Position numbers and translations under genes: made by a program. Shown here piece after piece: positions 1 through 13,503 of a DNA stretch of 64,000 nucleotides; the stretch's first letter is position 1; each line of letters begins with the position of its first letter. Where the stretch lies: positions 39,095,096 through 39,159,095 of the forward strand of contig CM068582.1 of the NCBI GenBank assembly GCA_035048485.1. The letters run 5' to 3'. Below the pieces are notes generated by a model. That model did no database searches and was not told the DNA's origin. It saw only the letters and a list, made by a program, of their open reading frames with translations. Source of the DNA: Pteria penguin. Taxonomy: Eukaryota > Mollusca > Bivalvia > Pterioida > Pteriidae.

Positions 1-1664
1 TCATAACCATTGCAATGAAATAACTGTAAAATGCTTTGGAAATAGATGTTTAAATCTAATTTTATGTGAAAGTAGAATAAAGGTATGAGGTGTTGTGATA
101 AATAAATATAAGAAATCATTAATTATAATGAAATATATTTACAAGGTATACTTATGTTCCTTTGAAACTATAGGAGAACAATCATATTATATATTGTAGT
201 TTATGGACATAAATCACCAGGGACTGATGAGAACACAGACCATAGCAATGATCATGATCCAGCTATCCAAGCTTGATATCGACAAACAAAACACAGGCAT
301 TGAACAGAAATAGTATATTCCTATAATTATGTAATAACCAATTCCTTTTATCTATTACAACTCAAATATTGACATGCTTGCACATGTAGTAAAAAAAGTC
401 AAAGTAAGGTGTTCATGATAGTATTATTAATCAAATAGTCCTTTTTCATGGTGATACGCATCGCAAATACCTATTCCATTCATGTTTTTTACTCTAGTCA
501 CCTACCAAAGCTATGTGTTCAGTGTGTTCCTAAATCACAGCTTCACATTTTGCTCATCATTATATATTTCCTACACACACCATGATACATGCAGTCCATT
601 CATGACATTTATTCTTTGTTCATGACATTATATTCTCCATTTATGGTATTATAGTTGTCTATGACATTTTTATTGTATTTATACTAGTCCCTATTTAAAG
701 CTTTGAAATGAGAATGCATTCTCACATTGTGATGTTTTCTTGCCAAGCATTTATATAAAATCTGTATTTTTTCAAATGTCCTTTCTTAAGAGTGATGCCA
801 TATTAAAATAAGTCTTTTTGTAATATTTACTTTGAAAACTGTTTATTTCAATTAACGTTGTGTTAATCTGATTTGAAAAATTTGAATAATTCTTTTGATT
901 TATTATTGAAATGATAGGAAATTTACAAATGATAAGCATTTAAGGTTGACAGTGTCCATACATTGATCCAGCAGTTTATATATTCTAGGATCAGTCTCTA
1001 GTTTTGTAAATATGTTTGAGACCCATAGAAACTGGAAAATGCTTCTGGTAAAAGGGTAATATTGATGCAAAGAAATTTCTTGAGTTACCTAAATGGCTGG
1101 CAAACATGCCTTATTAATCAGAAGCTGAAGTCTTCTGTACTTATATTTGATTTAATGTGCCATAATAAAATTATTGTGATATATAATACATACTAGATTC
1201 ACTCTTAGAATTGAAATTTCACAAACTAAATGTATTTCTTAAAAATATGAATAATTTAACATTTACATTAAAAGTTATTCACACATAGAGTAATGTTCCC
1301 ATTCTTCAGTGGGATTTAAGATTCTTGAATTTTTCAAAAGAGAATGTTTTTGTAAAGAATTATGCTTTGTAATTTTAATGTCAATCTTATTTTGCTTTAA
1401 ATAATATAACAAGTTAACATTCTTTAAAACAACTCTCTGCAGGTTTAATTGTAAACCATATGACAAAAAAAAGACGACAAATGTTCAGGTATTCCATGTT
1501 TAAATAACCAGAACATATTTTTTAACAAAACTTCAAATTTAGTAGAAAACTCTGGTTTTAATCAATAGAATATAATAAATTATGAAGGATTACTAAAAGA
1601 TATTTCATTAATTGATTGAATTTTGTTTTACATCATTCCACGATTATTTCACGTATATGGTAAC
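1..1664. other. AT-rich intergenic DNA, no gene seen
   Basis: I see no exon-like open frame with splice signals and no clear repeat structure in this block. Short open frames here have AT-driven composition and no recognisable protein. Confidence 0.5.
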
Positions 1665-1802
1665 TGAATTTGCCTTGACACTGGACCTCGGTTTTTACTG
1701 TCTCATCCGAAAGACAGAACGCTTGTGTGCTCAGGGCGGGATCAAACCCCGGAACTTTTCGATCATGAGCCCAGCACCTTATCTCCTAGGCCACACCGGC
1801 TT
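1665..1802 (-). mobile_element. tRNA-derived SINE, 5' part
   Basis: Read on the minus strand it begins GCCGGTGTGGCCTA, an A-box-like tRNA head, followed by a B-box-like GGGTTTGATCCC. It continues into the TCTGTCTTTCGGATGAGACA body shared with the copy at 25.6 kb. The 3' body and tail are missing, so this is a truncated copy. Family membership is clear from the internal comparison; the family name is not known to me. Confidence 0.8.
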
Positions 1803-3147
1803 AAAAGATATTTGAAAGAATTATCACAAAATAGATAAATGTGACGTAATAAAGCTAAAATTGAAACTTAAGGGCAAAATGTATTTTTCATACATGTAGA
1901 TAAGAATAAAGAAAATAAATTTTAGATGAAGACTTTTGGTCAAGCAATCCATAAAAATGTTCTTTACTATTTCTGCATATTAGAATGCATATTTGGTAAC
2001 TTTTCATATTGTTTAGAATTATTTTTCTGAATCCAAACATGGGAGATAACTCATAAGTCTTCTAATAAATATGGAATTTGTATTTAAATAAGTTCATTTG
2101 TTCATTTTGTTTAGTCCAAGTTATTTGATCTTATTTTGCATAGAATACCTTAAATAAGTATGTGTTTTCTTTTCCCAGTCTTTCACAGATTATAATACAT
2201 TTACGTGTGTATTATACTGTGTATGTTTTATAATATGTTGTAGTAAGTGAATACATGTAGTTTGATATTGTTTTCAAGCTAAATAAAAGGCTGATTAGAT
2301 CTACAGACGATTCTTGTTCAAACACCAGTCTGGTCATTAAAAGAAATTGGTAATGTTATGTGGGCATGTCATAATAAGAAGAGGAAAATTAAGAGAAGCA
2401 TTAATTACATTTAAACTGTTTGAACATTTATATAGATGTATTGCATTTTATTTAGATACTTACGCTAATGCAGTGTTTATGCTGATTTTATCTTAACTGT
2501 AAATCGACTAAAGATACATTTATCAGCTGTATGATAAACAATAGGTAGATGGTTGCACTATATTTTGTTTGTTACAATCTAAGAATGCTATTTGGTGTTA
2601 AATAATATATTATTGATAAAAATGTGGATTTTATTGTTTCTATTTCTTGAAATTATATCTATATATACTTAACATCAATCAAAGGTTTTATTTCTTTATG
2701 TATTGATTGATATGAATAAAATGTATCAGTATCAAATATATAAAATATTTTTTTTATACTCCGGAAATGTATTTTTATTATACCCCACAAATGAAGTTTA
2801 GGGGGTATGTAGGAATTACCCTGTCTGTCCAGTTAAGAAGTTTAAGTTGAAGTAATAAGTAAAATTTTTTCAAAACATACCAGTGAGACATCCATTAGGC
2901 TTATACCAGTGAGATATCTTGGGAGGAATTACTGCATGTTTTAACATATGTCACTGCAGACTCCTAGTCTAGCTGTATTAGCTAAGACTCTTAAGGCTTT
3001 TATTATGAAGTGTATTAAAACAGAAATACAAATGAAATGCAGTGCAAAAAATGTGCTTAGTTTGCGGATGATGTGTAAAGACGATATTATGAAAATTTTA
3101 GAGTCACAGTAGTTATTAAAAGTACACCAATGTTAAGGGAAAAGTGA
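1803..3147. other. Intergenic, one weak dispersed repeat
   Basis: Mostly AT-rich with no supported gene. Around 2757-2880 there is a TATACCCC...GGGGGTATG stretch followed by CTGTCTGTCC, a form that recurs loosely near 49.4 kb and looks like a dispersed repeat relic. Confidence 0.4.
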
Positions 3148-3540
3148 AATCATTTGATTTTACATGTAACACACATTTTGATTGGTTTAAATATTTGTGG
3201 TATATCTAATCCACGAAATTTTTTCTCTGACGACGTATTTACCCACGTTTCTTGACTGTGACGTCAATATTGACACCATCGCGGCCAAAATTGAGAGATG
3301 TTTAGAAATAGTGCATACATAACGTGCCAATTTCTGAGAATATAAAACATGTTTGAAAGGAATTAAATGATACGGAATGAATCTAAGTTGTTTTTCGTTG
3401 GATGGAGGTATACCACGAAAAAAAAAAACTTCGGCATCATGCGCTACGCGCTATGATATGGTGTTTTCCGTCTCTTTTTTTTTTTTTTTTTTTGGTATAC
3501 CTCCATCCAACGAATAATATTAGATTCATTCCTTAATTTA
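3148..3540 (-). mobile_element. Hairpin MITE, family 1 copy A
   Basis: The core is an inverted repeat: TTCGTTGGATGGAGGTATAC on the left matches GTATACCTCCATCCAACGAA on the right. The flanks extend the symmetry (GGAATGAATCTAA against TTAGATTCATTCC). The left arm (roughly 3148-3290) matches the reverse complement of the right arm of the element at 15.17-15.85 kb, so the two are the same family in opposite orientation. No coding capacity is visible, so it would be non-autonomous. Confidence 0.8.
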
Positions 3541-3639
3541 ACATATATTGTTGTTTAAGAAGCAAAATGTATAGCATTTTAAACTGAAATTTAAAAGAAA
3601 AGAAAAAGGATGGAGGGGGACACTGCTAAAATATGTATT

Positions 3640-3970
3640 ACGAGGTCCCAGAGGCCAGGGAAGTGTAGATCCTTGCAGAGGCCAAACGCCTAATACAGAA
3701 ATGCAAGTAATACTCTTTCATATCACAGATATATTCATTTAAGTTATTCAGCAGCCTGAAGGAGAAATTTGTCAAAGACCACAAGGGCATTTGCTTACCA
3801 ACCCTAGATCCACGCTTGATAGATCTGACCAAAGCAACAACACATGTAGGTAAACCCAAATGCTTCATCCTTATAAATTTCATCAAATTCAAAGGAGTTG
3901 AAATGTGAAATTTTACGGACACCTGATGGACAGTGGGCGACAGACAGATGGATAACGAACGGTGCACTTC
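3640..3970 (-). repeat. Dispersed repeat with protein-like relic
   Basis: The minus strand has a 109-codon open frame here. Part of its DNA resembles 61.80-62.01 kb: both read GGATC(T/C)A near AAGCAAATGCCC or CTATGATACC, then a run ending in a CTGAATA-like word. The similarity of two unlinked non-genic stretches suggests a dispersed repeat and not a gene. I do not recognise the encoded sequence. Confidence 0.4.
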
Positions 3971-5600
3971 AACGGAAATGAGCTAAATATGGTGTTAAAT
4001 ATTCTAGTGTGGCCACCATCGTAATATTTTATTTTATCCCTCACTTTCGATAAAACTTTACAGAAATGATTAACTAAAGAATGAAGATATAGACAATACA
4101 TGCCATCTCTACCTACAATTCTGTTCTCTCATTCGACTTAATTAACATTATAATAAGAATTAAAAGATTATTTTCACACAGTCTCTTTGAAAATATTATT
4201 GTTAACCATAATTCAATTCATTCCGATTCAAAATATAAGTACCCTGAAACTGATGTCATCAAAATTTTGAACTTTCTGATTTTTGTGGTATTTGGAGAGG
4301 TCTAAAAATCATTGGAATTCCCATGGTTATTAATGGTCCCAGCTCCTCGTTTACATTTTTCTTGATTTAAACGAAGTTGACTTGATTGCAGGTAGGAAAT
4401 ATCAAAGACTTAGTTCTGAGAGCAAAGCGACTTTCAGATAAAGTGCTCAACTCAGCAAGGGTATGTAAGTGGTAGACTAACAATGTCACTCAGAACGTTG
4501 TATGGTTGATATACTCGTATCGTACAATATGACATCTGGTTATTCAGAGTGGTGGACGTTCTGGACTGAGATCTATTCCTACCATATTAAATACCGAATG
4601 TGACACCTATACTTGGTACCTGCTTCGGCAAATTCATTTAGACTTAATGGACGGATGTTGTGTGCTTTGGATATTCTGTACACACAAGGTAGTACATTAG
4701 TTTCTTCTAACTTCCTTTCCAAAATAGAATTGTATCACCTTTCTACAGCAAAGGGTATTTGCCCCATTATCACTTCTGTAGTTTCGTTTGTTGTCTTAAT
4801 GTTTCTTTTGATTTACTTCTTCTATATGATTGCATCAAGTTTAAGTTGTCATGGAAACTGAGATACTCGGAGAAAACAGCTAACTTTTGCCAGTACAATG
4901 TTAACTTTTTGCTCAGAAGATTCGAATGCAGTCTTGATAGAGGTGGTAGACTACTGAGTACAAGTGCAGCGCTATAACTCACTCTTATACTGAGACCTCA
5001 ATTATCTATAGCATAAAATACTTTATGAAACAACTGTATTCAGTATAGTATAGACATGTATATACAGTTCTCTCAAAGCCGCACTTGCATGAAAGAGTTT
5101 AGTACATGTAAATCCATAAATGAAGGAAAAAACTGCTTTATTGAAAGGCAAACACGCAACTTCGAAATACATGTATAAGTACATGTATATATATTATGGT
5201 AATTAGAACCTATACTTCGAATGTGTTTGATACACATGTACATACACAAACCAGGAATATTTCAATATGGTCACTCAGAACTAAAAACAAAAACCTCAGT
5301 CTTAAAGATATGATAATTAAAATATGCACAATAGACAACAACTATAAAAAAATGAAAATTATCTTTATAGTAAGTCAAAGCCCTTGTAGTTCTTCTACTT
5401 TTACTAAAATGAATACTTTTAAAACTTTAACCTAACCAATTAAACATAAAAATCACTCGTATCAAATTGATCCAATCAGCAGTGGTAAATGACGAAAAAC
5501 TAGAAATTTAATGTGTTGGTGTAACACAGATGCTCCCGCTGGCAGCTAAGGTAGTGAAATATAATTGCCAGAGAACTAATATTTGAAAATTTTAAAACAT
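3971..5600. other. Intergenic, nothing recognised
   Basis: AT-rich DNA with several TACATGTA-type palindromes (for example near 5100-5240) and no supported gene or mobile element. Confidence 0.45.
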
Positions 5601-5910
5601 TTCTAATGTTCAATGGCAATTACTCTGTCAGAAATTACTGGAACATACCCATATTCAAATTTGACCTGCATTGTCCCTTGATACACCTATATACTCAATA
5701 TCAGTTTAATTCATCAAACCTTCAAAGAGAAAATGAGCGGAGACTGTCATTTTTAAGAAATTCTCTACGTTCAAGGGCAATAACTTTGTCAAAAATAATC
5801 GGACCACACCCATATTCCAGCTTGATCTGCATCTTCCCTTGATACATCTGTATACCCAATACCAATTTAATCCATCAAACCTTCAAAAAGTAAATGAGCG
5901 GAAACTGAAT
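5601..5910 (+). repeat. Two tandem copies of a ~155-bp unit
   Basis: Two adjacent blocks share the order GTTCAA(G/T)GGCAAT(A/T)ACT, CCCATATTC, CCCTTGATACA and CATCAAACCTTCAAA, then AAATGAGCGGA. They differ by many substitutions, so the duplication is old. No terminal repeats were seen. Confidence 0.7.
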
Positions 5911-7106
5911 GATGAGGGAATGACGTAACAGCGTAACTCTACATGGACACGGTATGCCCTATACCCTGTCAATTTTTGGAAAACACATGTAAGGTTACTT
6001 CTCAATACATGTACCGAATATAACACCTACAATACGTCAACATACACACGCACATTAGTTGTGTACATCTAATGATCTAATATCATATAATAATGACGTA
6101 CATTGTCCAAATAAAAGTTGTCCAAATCAGGAACAATGGATTTGGTGGGTGATTAAAAGCAAATTGTGACCATTTTAGTGGTTGAGAAATTGCGTATTAC
6201 AAAGAAAACTTATTATATTTACAGGTGGTGTCAGTCAGTATTGAAATTATGCACGTAAAGTCATATATGTATATTTAATGCATAAATCACCAACTATTAT
6301 TTATCTACAATTCATAAAGTATGCAGAAAAGTCACACTTCGAATCAGAATACAATTTACACATAACATGTAAGGTAGACTATTAGAATTATACATGTATT
6401 CCATACCTAGATAGTCAAGTACCTTCAGAAAATATTAGTGTTCTTACATGATTTCTTCTGCATGAAATAATTTGAACAAATCAAATCTTAACTCGCTGTT
6501 AAAATGAAATGACAAAATTCTTCCTCTCTGATAAAATCTTGTTCATCTATTGCCTTTAAAATGCATTTATATGAATAATGAGAGAAAATAGAATAATTGG
6601 TAAACCCTAATGATATCAATTTGGATATGAAAAAAATAATTTATGTAGATGCAAAAACAATGCACAGAATGTTCTTGTTTCCCTAGAATATTTTACTTTT
6701 TTTAAACAAAGGAATCATGTTAAATCAATTTCTCTCAACTACTGAAAAAAGTACAACTCCAAGAAAGGGCAAAGAATTTTTTTCCTGTCTTTGTTTACAA
6801 GAATATTACTCATTTCACTTATTTTTATCACAGCATGTTCATCATTTCAAAACATCCTCTTTTCACATTCTCCAAGTAATTATTTTCAAGAGTGAAGAAA
6901 GTCAATGTGACCTATAAAATATAATTAATATACAAAGTCTTCATTTGTTAAAACATATCTATATTGATGATCTTGAAAAACTGCAGTAAAGGTACATACA
7001 TGTACATACAAAAGGTCCTTGAACCTTGCCATACAAGGGTTTATATATTATATGGACCCTTCTAGAGGCAGAACACCTGCCATACTTTTTGTATATGGTT
7101 TTTCGG
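5911..7106. other. Intergenic, nothing recognised
   Basis: No gene, long repeat or splice-flanked open frame supported. Confidence 0.45.
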
Positions 7107-7200
7107 CTGACAGTCTGATTAAAACCAAGTCTTTATTCCGCTTATCGATTTGTTCCATTATGGATATATCCGTAATGGGACAGGGAAACAGAATAAAGAT
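7107..7200. repeat. Short hairpin element, family 2
   Basis: CTGATTAAAACCAAGTCTTT and TTGTTCCATTA on the left face TAATGGGACA and GAATAAAGAT on the right, so the segment can fold back. A related hairpin with the same opening words lies at 52.01-52.11 kb. Probably a very short MITE. Confidence 0.55.
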
Positions 7201-7499
7201 ACAGCTTTATTGAGATTGTTGCGACTGTATAGAATATCCTGTACCGGTGTTCGTATGTGTCCTCATGTGGCTGCCCTATCTGGGTACATTAAGGAGGCAG
7301 TGGGATGGCTACTAAGCAAATAGCAATGTGGTACACCATATATAGAGTCTTCCCAAGTAATGTCACATTACTAGCATTAAAGGCCAATTTTTGAGAAATT
7401 TACTGTAAAGGCAGAAAGTAGTTTAAAATCCTCCAAAAAGGGAAATCCGTAATGTAAATAGCCTGAAACACTCACATTCCACAAATTTTCGGCCTTTTT

Positions 7500-9000
7500 A
7501 GTTCACCTGAGCTAAAGGCTTAAAGTGAGCTATTGTCATATCCTGCCATCCGGCGTCCGTCCGTAAACTTTTCACATTTTCAACTTCTCCTCTGCAACCG
7601 CTTAACAGAATGTCACTGAATTTTGCAGTCAGCAAGTACACAAGTCCCTCTACCAAGTTTGTATTCTTTACCCGATCCCTCGACAAATATGGCCGCCAAA
7701 GGTTCTGATTGGCTGACGCATTTTGGACTTCTAATCTGTAATTGTTCAACAGAATGTCAACAAACCTTACAGGAAGCAAGTACTCAAGGTCCTCTATCAA
7801 GTTTGTTTTATTTGTGTATTTTATTTATTTATTTATTTTTATTTATTCATTTATTTATTTATTCATTTATCTATTCATTTATTTTTGTTGTTTATTATAT
7901 TTTTTTACCCTATCCCTGGACAAATAAGGCCGTCAAGGGCTCTGATTGACTGATGCATTTTGGACTTCTCTTTTGCAACTTCTGCACAGAATTTTACCAA
8001 ACATTACAGGAAGCAAATACTCAAGGTCCTCTGCCAAGCTTGCGGGTTTTTTTACCCAGTCCCTCAACAAGTATAACTGCCAAGGGCTCTGATTGGCTGA
8101 TGCATTTATGACTTCTTCTTTGCAACCACTGCACTGAACTTCACTAAACCTTACAGAAGACAAGGACTCAAGGTCCTCTGCCAAATTTGTGGGGTTTTTT
8201 ACCCTATCCCTGGGCAAATATGGCCACCAAGAGCTCTAATTGGCTAATGCATTTTCGATTTCTTCTCTGCAACCACAACACAGAATTTCATCAAACCTTA
8301 CAGGAAGCAAGTACTCAAGATCCTCTACTAAGTTTGTGTTTTGTATAACCCTATCCCTGGAAAAGAATGGCCGCCTACGGCTCTGATGTGCCGATGCATT
8401 TTCTACTTCTCCTTCACAATTGCTCCACAGAATTTCATCAAACCTTACAAGAAGCAAGTACTCAAGGTCCTCTATCTCGATTGTGTTTTCATCCAGTCTC
8501 TCAACAAATATGGCCACCAAGGTTCTGAATGGTTAACGCATTTTGACCTCTCCTCCTCAACCGCATTACAGAATTTCATCAAATATTACAGTTACCGATT
8601 ACCTTAGGTACTCTAACAAGTATGTGGGGATTTTTTTTTTACCAGATGTGTCAACAAATATGGCTGCCAAGGGCTCTGACTGGCTAATACATTTTTGACT
8701 TCTCCACAAATGCTGCACATAATTTAGCCAAATGTATAGGTACATGTATTTACAGGAAGCAAGTATTAGATTAGGTTTCACATCACTTTGACCCATGGTC
8801 ATGTGACCACAGTCACTAATACTTTTATGGTGGAAATGTTTGCTAATTTATGCCACTTTATAATTAATATCCATTCATAGTGTGATTTCATTGATTTACT
8901 ATTTTACACTAAATACATTTTAATCAAATTTGCTGTCAATGTGCCAATGCAATGGTCTCAGGTGAGCAATTTGTCCTGATGGGCCTCTAGTCACGTGACT
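7500..9000 (+). repeat. Tandem-repeat element, ~145-bp units
   Basis: About seven to eight diverged units repeat the word order TCATCAAACCTTACAGGAAG, AAGTACTCAAGGTCCTCT, ACCC(A/T)(A/G)TCCCT, AATATGGCCGCCAAGG and TCTGATTGGCTGATGCATTT. The block opens with TTCACCTGAGCTAAAGG and closes near CTCAGGTGAGCAA, which are roughly complementary. A TTTA-rich microsatellite (about 7805-7895) interrupts it and a long TA tract follows 0.1 kb downstream. The architecture of tandem core plus microsatellite recalls pearl-type or Helentron-like elements described in bivalves; that assignment is inference. Open frames on the minus strand here are produced by the repeat. Confidence 0.75.
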
Positions 9001-9121
9001 TAATGGTAAATTTAAATATTAGTTTTTAGTGTTTCTGGTTATTTATATCATGTTTCGTGGTTTCAGTCTCAATTAATCAGTAAATGTAATCAATCAGTTG
9101 ACAATTATCAATGAAACATTT

Positions 9122-9730
<609 letters not shown>

Positions 9731-10045
9731 GAATCCCAACGATAGCATCTATCTTTAATGGTATTTATGGAATGAATGTCTTCTTTTTTTTTTTCTTGGT
9801 TCATGGGGAATGAACTTGGGTGAGAAACAATCAAATCACGTGAACCGCGAAGCGATTTGTTTGTTTCTAGAAAAAAGACAGTCATTTCTTATATTTACAA
9901 TGCATTTTAAAAGATTCTTTTTTGAAAACAAAATATCAAATTCCCCGTTATCAAACTGGCAAGGACCGATTTTTTCCTGAAGTGGAAAGTACTTCCGCCA
10001 CGCAATATAGTGCGTATCTAGAATGCTAAAAAATACTCTATCTGT

Positions 10046-10319
10046 CCAGGGTCCGGCGCCATAAACTGAGAAAATACTTGAGTCAAAATTTCAAATTCTT
10101 TTGTTCAACAATGAATGAATAAGTGGGATTTGGATTTCATTGAGTTTTATTCTATCAATAAGAAAAAAAAAGTTCATTGAGTTTTATTCTATCAATAAGA
10201 AAAAATAAATACAATTAAACCATTCTGTATGAGAATTTATTTGAACGTTTGATAAGGGAATAAATTAAAATGAAAAAATTGACTCAAAAATATTCTCAGT
10301 TTATGGCGCCGGACCCTGG
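10046..10319. mobile_element. MITE with ~40-bp terminal inverted repeats
   Basis: The left end CCAGGGTCCGGCGCCATAAA and right end TTTATGGCGCCGGACCCTGG are perfect inverted copies. Similarity continues inward for about 40 bp (ACTGAGAA..., TGAGTCAA). Inside, a 34-bp block containing TTCATTGAGTTTTATTCTAT is tandemly duplicated. No coding frame is present. No clear target-site duplication was found, so the superfamily is open. Confidence 0.9.
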
Positions 10320-10884
10320 TAATTTCTTTAATTGCTCAAAATTAACAGATGCATTAATTTCGTTATTACAATTCTTATATTTAATTAAGTAAGCCCCGCC
10401 TCTTTTTATATTACTACGCATGTGATTTGCCATACGTCGGGTACTACTTCCATGACCCAAGTTCATGGGCTGATGAACCGAGTGTGTTTAGCATGGTTCA
10501 TCGAAGGAATTAGACTTGCATTGTAAATATTTGGACATGAAGACAGTTTCCTTCGAAAAAATTGTTGTTGTATTGCGTGCTTTCTCCCGTATGGTGTTAA
10601 TGTGGTAGCTCAATGACAAGTTGTCAGTAAAGCTGACCCCAAGCTGCTTGACTCTGTTAGTACCTGGATGTGGTATAAGGTTTCCCGTTGCTTTCGTTTG
10701 GGTATTATTCGGATCACTTCATTATCGGAGTTAAGTGCACGAGTCATGAATCATATCGATTATTTTTCTTTTAGAATACAGTAGACAGATAATTTTCATA
10801 TAGATGCTACATCTTACACAAATGATGTCATTAAAATGACAATTTTGTCTTCAGGTACCAAAGTACAATTCAAAAAATAATTTG

Positions 10885-11180
10885 AGACAAAAATAAAGCA
10901 AACAAGCTGTGTTTGTGAAACACTTATACCCCGGCGGCACCACTTGAAGGTCCAAAAAGTTATTTTTTTTACGTGAATGTCAAGGTCAAAGGGTAATCGA
11001 CTTGGTGTCATTTGAAAGGGTTTCATTAGATGAGTAAGCATGCCAGATATGAAGTCTCTATCCCCCACGGTTCAAAAGTTATAGCCAAGATTAAAGTTGA
11101 CAACAGACAGACAAAAAACAGACAGGACAAAAGCAAACCCCCCCCCCCCCCCCGGATCCATCGATCCGGGGCATAAAAAG
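10885..11180 (+). repeat. Dispersed repeat ending in a GC hairpin
   Basis: An AGGTCAAAGGGTAA / AAAAGTTATAGCCAAG / ACAGACAGAC word order precedes a poly-C run and then CCGGATCCATCGATCCGG, a hairpin with an 8-bp stem. The region to about 11,730 carries further related AAGGTC-type words, including CAAGTCTGAAGGTCCTAGAC. Typical of a non-coding dispersed repeat. Confidence 0.5.
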
Positions 11181-11778
11181 AAGCAAAGCATATGCTGCAT
11201 AAGAAGCACATGCATAAAATTCAGTGGTCCCAGCCCAAAGTTCGGTCTATATCTCGTTTTATGAACGATGTTAAAGCATGTGACCTGACCATGTTCTCCC
11301 CGCATCAGTGATATGCGCATTCAGTTAGATGGTGCTAGCCCTAATAATTTCGCTTGTATCATCATGTTTTCAAGCTTTATCTAAAGATGTTAAACAATGA
11401 ATTTTGACCTCTGTCCTTTAGGGCATAAACATGAAAAACGATAGGCGCCGTGTTCTTGTCATAAGAATTATGTATAAGAAGTTTGTATATCAAACCCGAC
11501 GGTACTAGGACCTGTGGTTTGTTCTGTATCCACTTTTAAATCAAGGTTGAACAATGATTGGCGTGTGACTTTGGCCTTTAACGCTTGGTTTTGAAAAATT
11601 ATAGACGTTGTTGTCTTGTCATGTGGAGTATATGTATGTGTACCAAGTCTGAAGGTCCTAGACCATTTGGTTCGGTCTGTATCTTGTTATGTGGACCTAT
11701 ACACTCTTACACCCTTAGACAGACAAACACATGGCGTTTTTCGTACGTATATCATGATACATCCGGTTTAGGTCGGCT

Positions 11779-11779
<1 letters not shown>

Positions 11780-11836
<57 letters not shown>
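11780..11836. repeat. (CA)n(TA)n microsatellite
   Basis: About 47 bp of CA repeats followed by a short TA run, directly abutting the SINE head at 11,838. Confidence 0.95.
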
Positions 11837-11837
11837 A

Positions 11838-12067
11838 GCCGGCGTGGCCTAGTGGTATCGCGCTGGACTCCTGATCGGGAGGCCGGGGTTCGATTCCCGC
11901 TCTGGTCGTGGTATGCATGGCACGTTAAAGATCTGTCGTGGTATGCATGGCACGTTAAAGATCCCTCACTGCTTCGGGTAGGTCCGTTGCATAGGTCAAA
12001 ATTTGTATGCCCTGCAGATGCCGTCACGAAATATTCGTGGTGTGACGTTAAACAAAAATCAATCAAT
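11838..12067 (+). mobile_element. tRNA-derived SINE with internal duplication
   Basis: The head reads GCCGGCGTGGCCTAGTGG with box B GGTTCGATTCC, then GATCCCTCACTGCTTCGGGT, GTCCGTTGC and ATGCCGTCAC, and a tail GTGACGTTAAACAAAAATCA ending in CAAT repeats. The block around GGTATGCATGGCACGTTAAA is present twice in tandem, and the TCTGTCTTTCGG segment of other copies is absent. Confidence 0.9.
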
Positions 12068-12069
12068 CT

Positions 12070-12070
12070 C

Positions 12071-12117
<47 letters not shown>
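12070..12117. repeat. (TA)n(GA)n microsatellite
   Basis: A short TA run is followed by about 14 GA units, directly after the SINE tail. Confidence 0.95.
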
Positions 12118-12118
<1 letters not shown>

Positions 12119-13426
12119 CTACGCTTTTGAACAATCACATTTCATATATATTCATTGTATTTTACTTTTTTATTGTCTTCTCACTAAAATCGCGAGCATT
12201 TGATTTGATAAAAATACAACAGATACATTGTAAATTATATTCAACTAAGAAAAATAAGTTCAGTGGAGATGTGTTACGGTAAGTTTACACATTATTTGGA
12301 GTTCATATTTGCAACCCATTTTGAAAATCTATAAGAGATGCGCCAAAACAATTAGAAATCAGTATACGACCAACTTCTATTTTGAAATCCCCTCCCAAAA
12401 ACCAAAACAAATAAACAAACAAACTCATAGAAGAAATATACCTTTAAAACGCAATTTATGCAATGAATAATAATTATTTAACTATGGATTCTACGGCAAT
12501 TCAGTGACATACAAAATATAGGAAAAAATACCCAGATGAAATAAAATAAATATATATATATACAATTATTACCATTTTACCATCACGACTTTCAGTCCAT
12601 TTATGAGAAAAGACGGGGAAATATGTATTACAGTATGGTCTTTCTCTTGGATGAATGTGAAATTATATTTATCCCAAAAATTGTTGATTGAAAATTATAT
12701 GTATACATGTACTACATGTATAAATGGAAACCTTAATTGTGACTTGCTAGACTACTGCTGAAACGGAAGACGACGGAAAACTTCAAACACTTCCCTATAT
12801 AAAGATGAATTCCTACTTACGGTCTATTCACACATTACAAAAAACACGAACAAATAAAATGATTGCAATTCATGTATGGTGAGAATGTATGTTTTGACCA
12901 CAATTCTTGTACATATATGTATTTATAGGTGCTTTTCCCATTCCTGAAATCTAAGCCCCTCCCCCATGAAGACCATAGGAATCCTTTTTATACCCTATAC
13001 CCAGTAATGCCGTACTTGCAGGACAAAGGGTTACATCGTTACAGATTGAGTTTTCTATTTTCATTGGAAGCAATTAACGGGTTACAACAAAAAACGGATT
13101 TAAAGCTTCACTGAAAAGAGAATTATATATTGATGACGTTCTTGGCGGTTTACGTCCGTTCACACGTATTCTGTGTAAGACGTATTAGTCATCTGAGAAT
13201 ATCCACTTCTTGTCTTTAACCTTTTTCTGTGACTTAACAAGTAAAATCAAGGGCAACACATCTTTAGACATGGTTATCTATGTCGTATTTCCTCAAGATA
13301 CGTGTATCACGTCCAATTACGATGATAATTAATGTTTCAAATTACAATTAAAACTATATGTTCAAGTCGGGATTTCCTTTTATTTCTCGTCTTACATGAT
13401 CATAGTTTCCTGTGGTCAGTATACCT
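12118..13426. other. Upstream region of the small secreted peptide gene
   Basis: No repeat or further gene recognised. A 61-codon open frame near 12.93-13.11 kb has no splice or homology support and is not called. Confidence 0.4.
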
Positions 13427-13434
13427 TATAAAAG
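13427..13434 (+). promoter_or_regulatory. TATA box (TATAAAAG)
   Basis: A consensus TATA element lies 70 bp upstream of the peptide start codon. An initiator-like TCACATC sits about 30 bp downstream, near 13,455-13,461, which would give a 5' leader of roughly 47 bases. Confidence 0.55.
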
Positions 13435-13503
13435 CCAACAGATATCCGTGAGGATCACATCTCTTTGGCCTTCTCGGTACAGGATCATCACTTGGAGTGT
13501 ACA

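Noticed and set aside
7498..8607. Repeated minus-strand frames (NLAEDLEYLLPVRF-like)
   Set aside because: They follow the unit of the tandem-repeat block and break in different units, so they do not represent a repeat protein gene.
11585..12138. Open frames of 128-168 codons on both strands around 11.6-12.1 kb
   Set aside because: They run through a CA microsatellite and a SINE; the translation is HTHTHT followed by SINE sequence.
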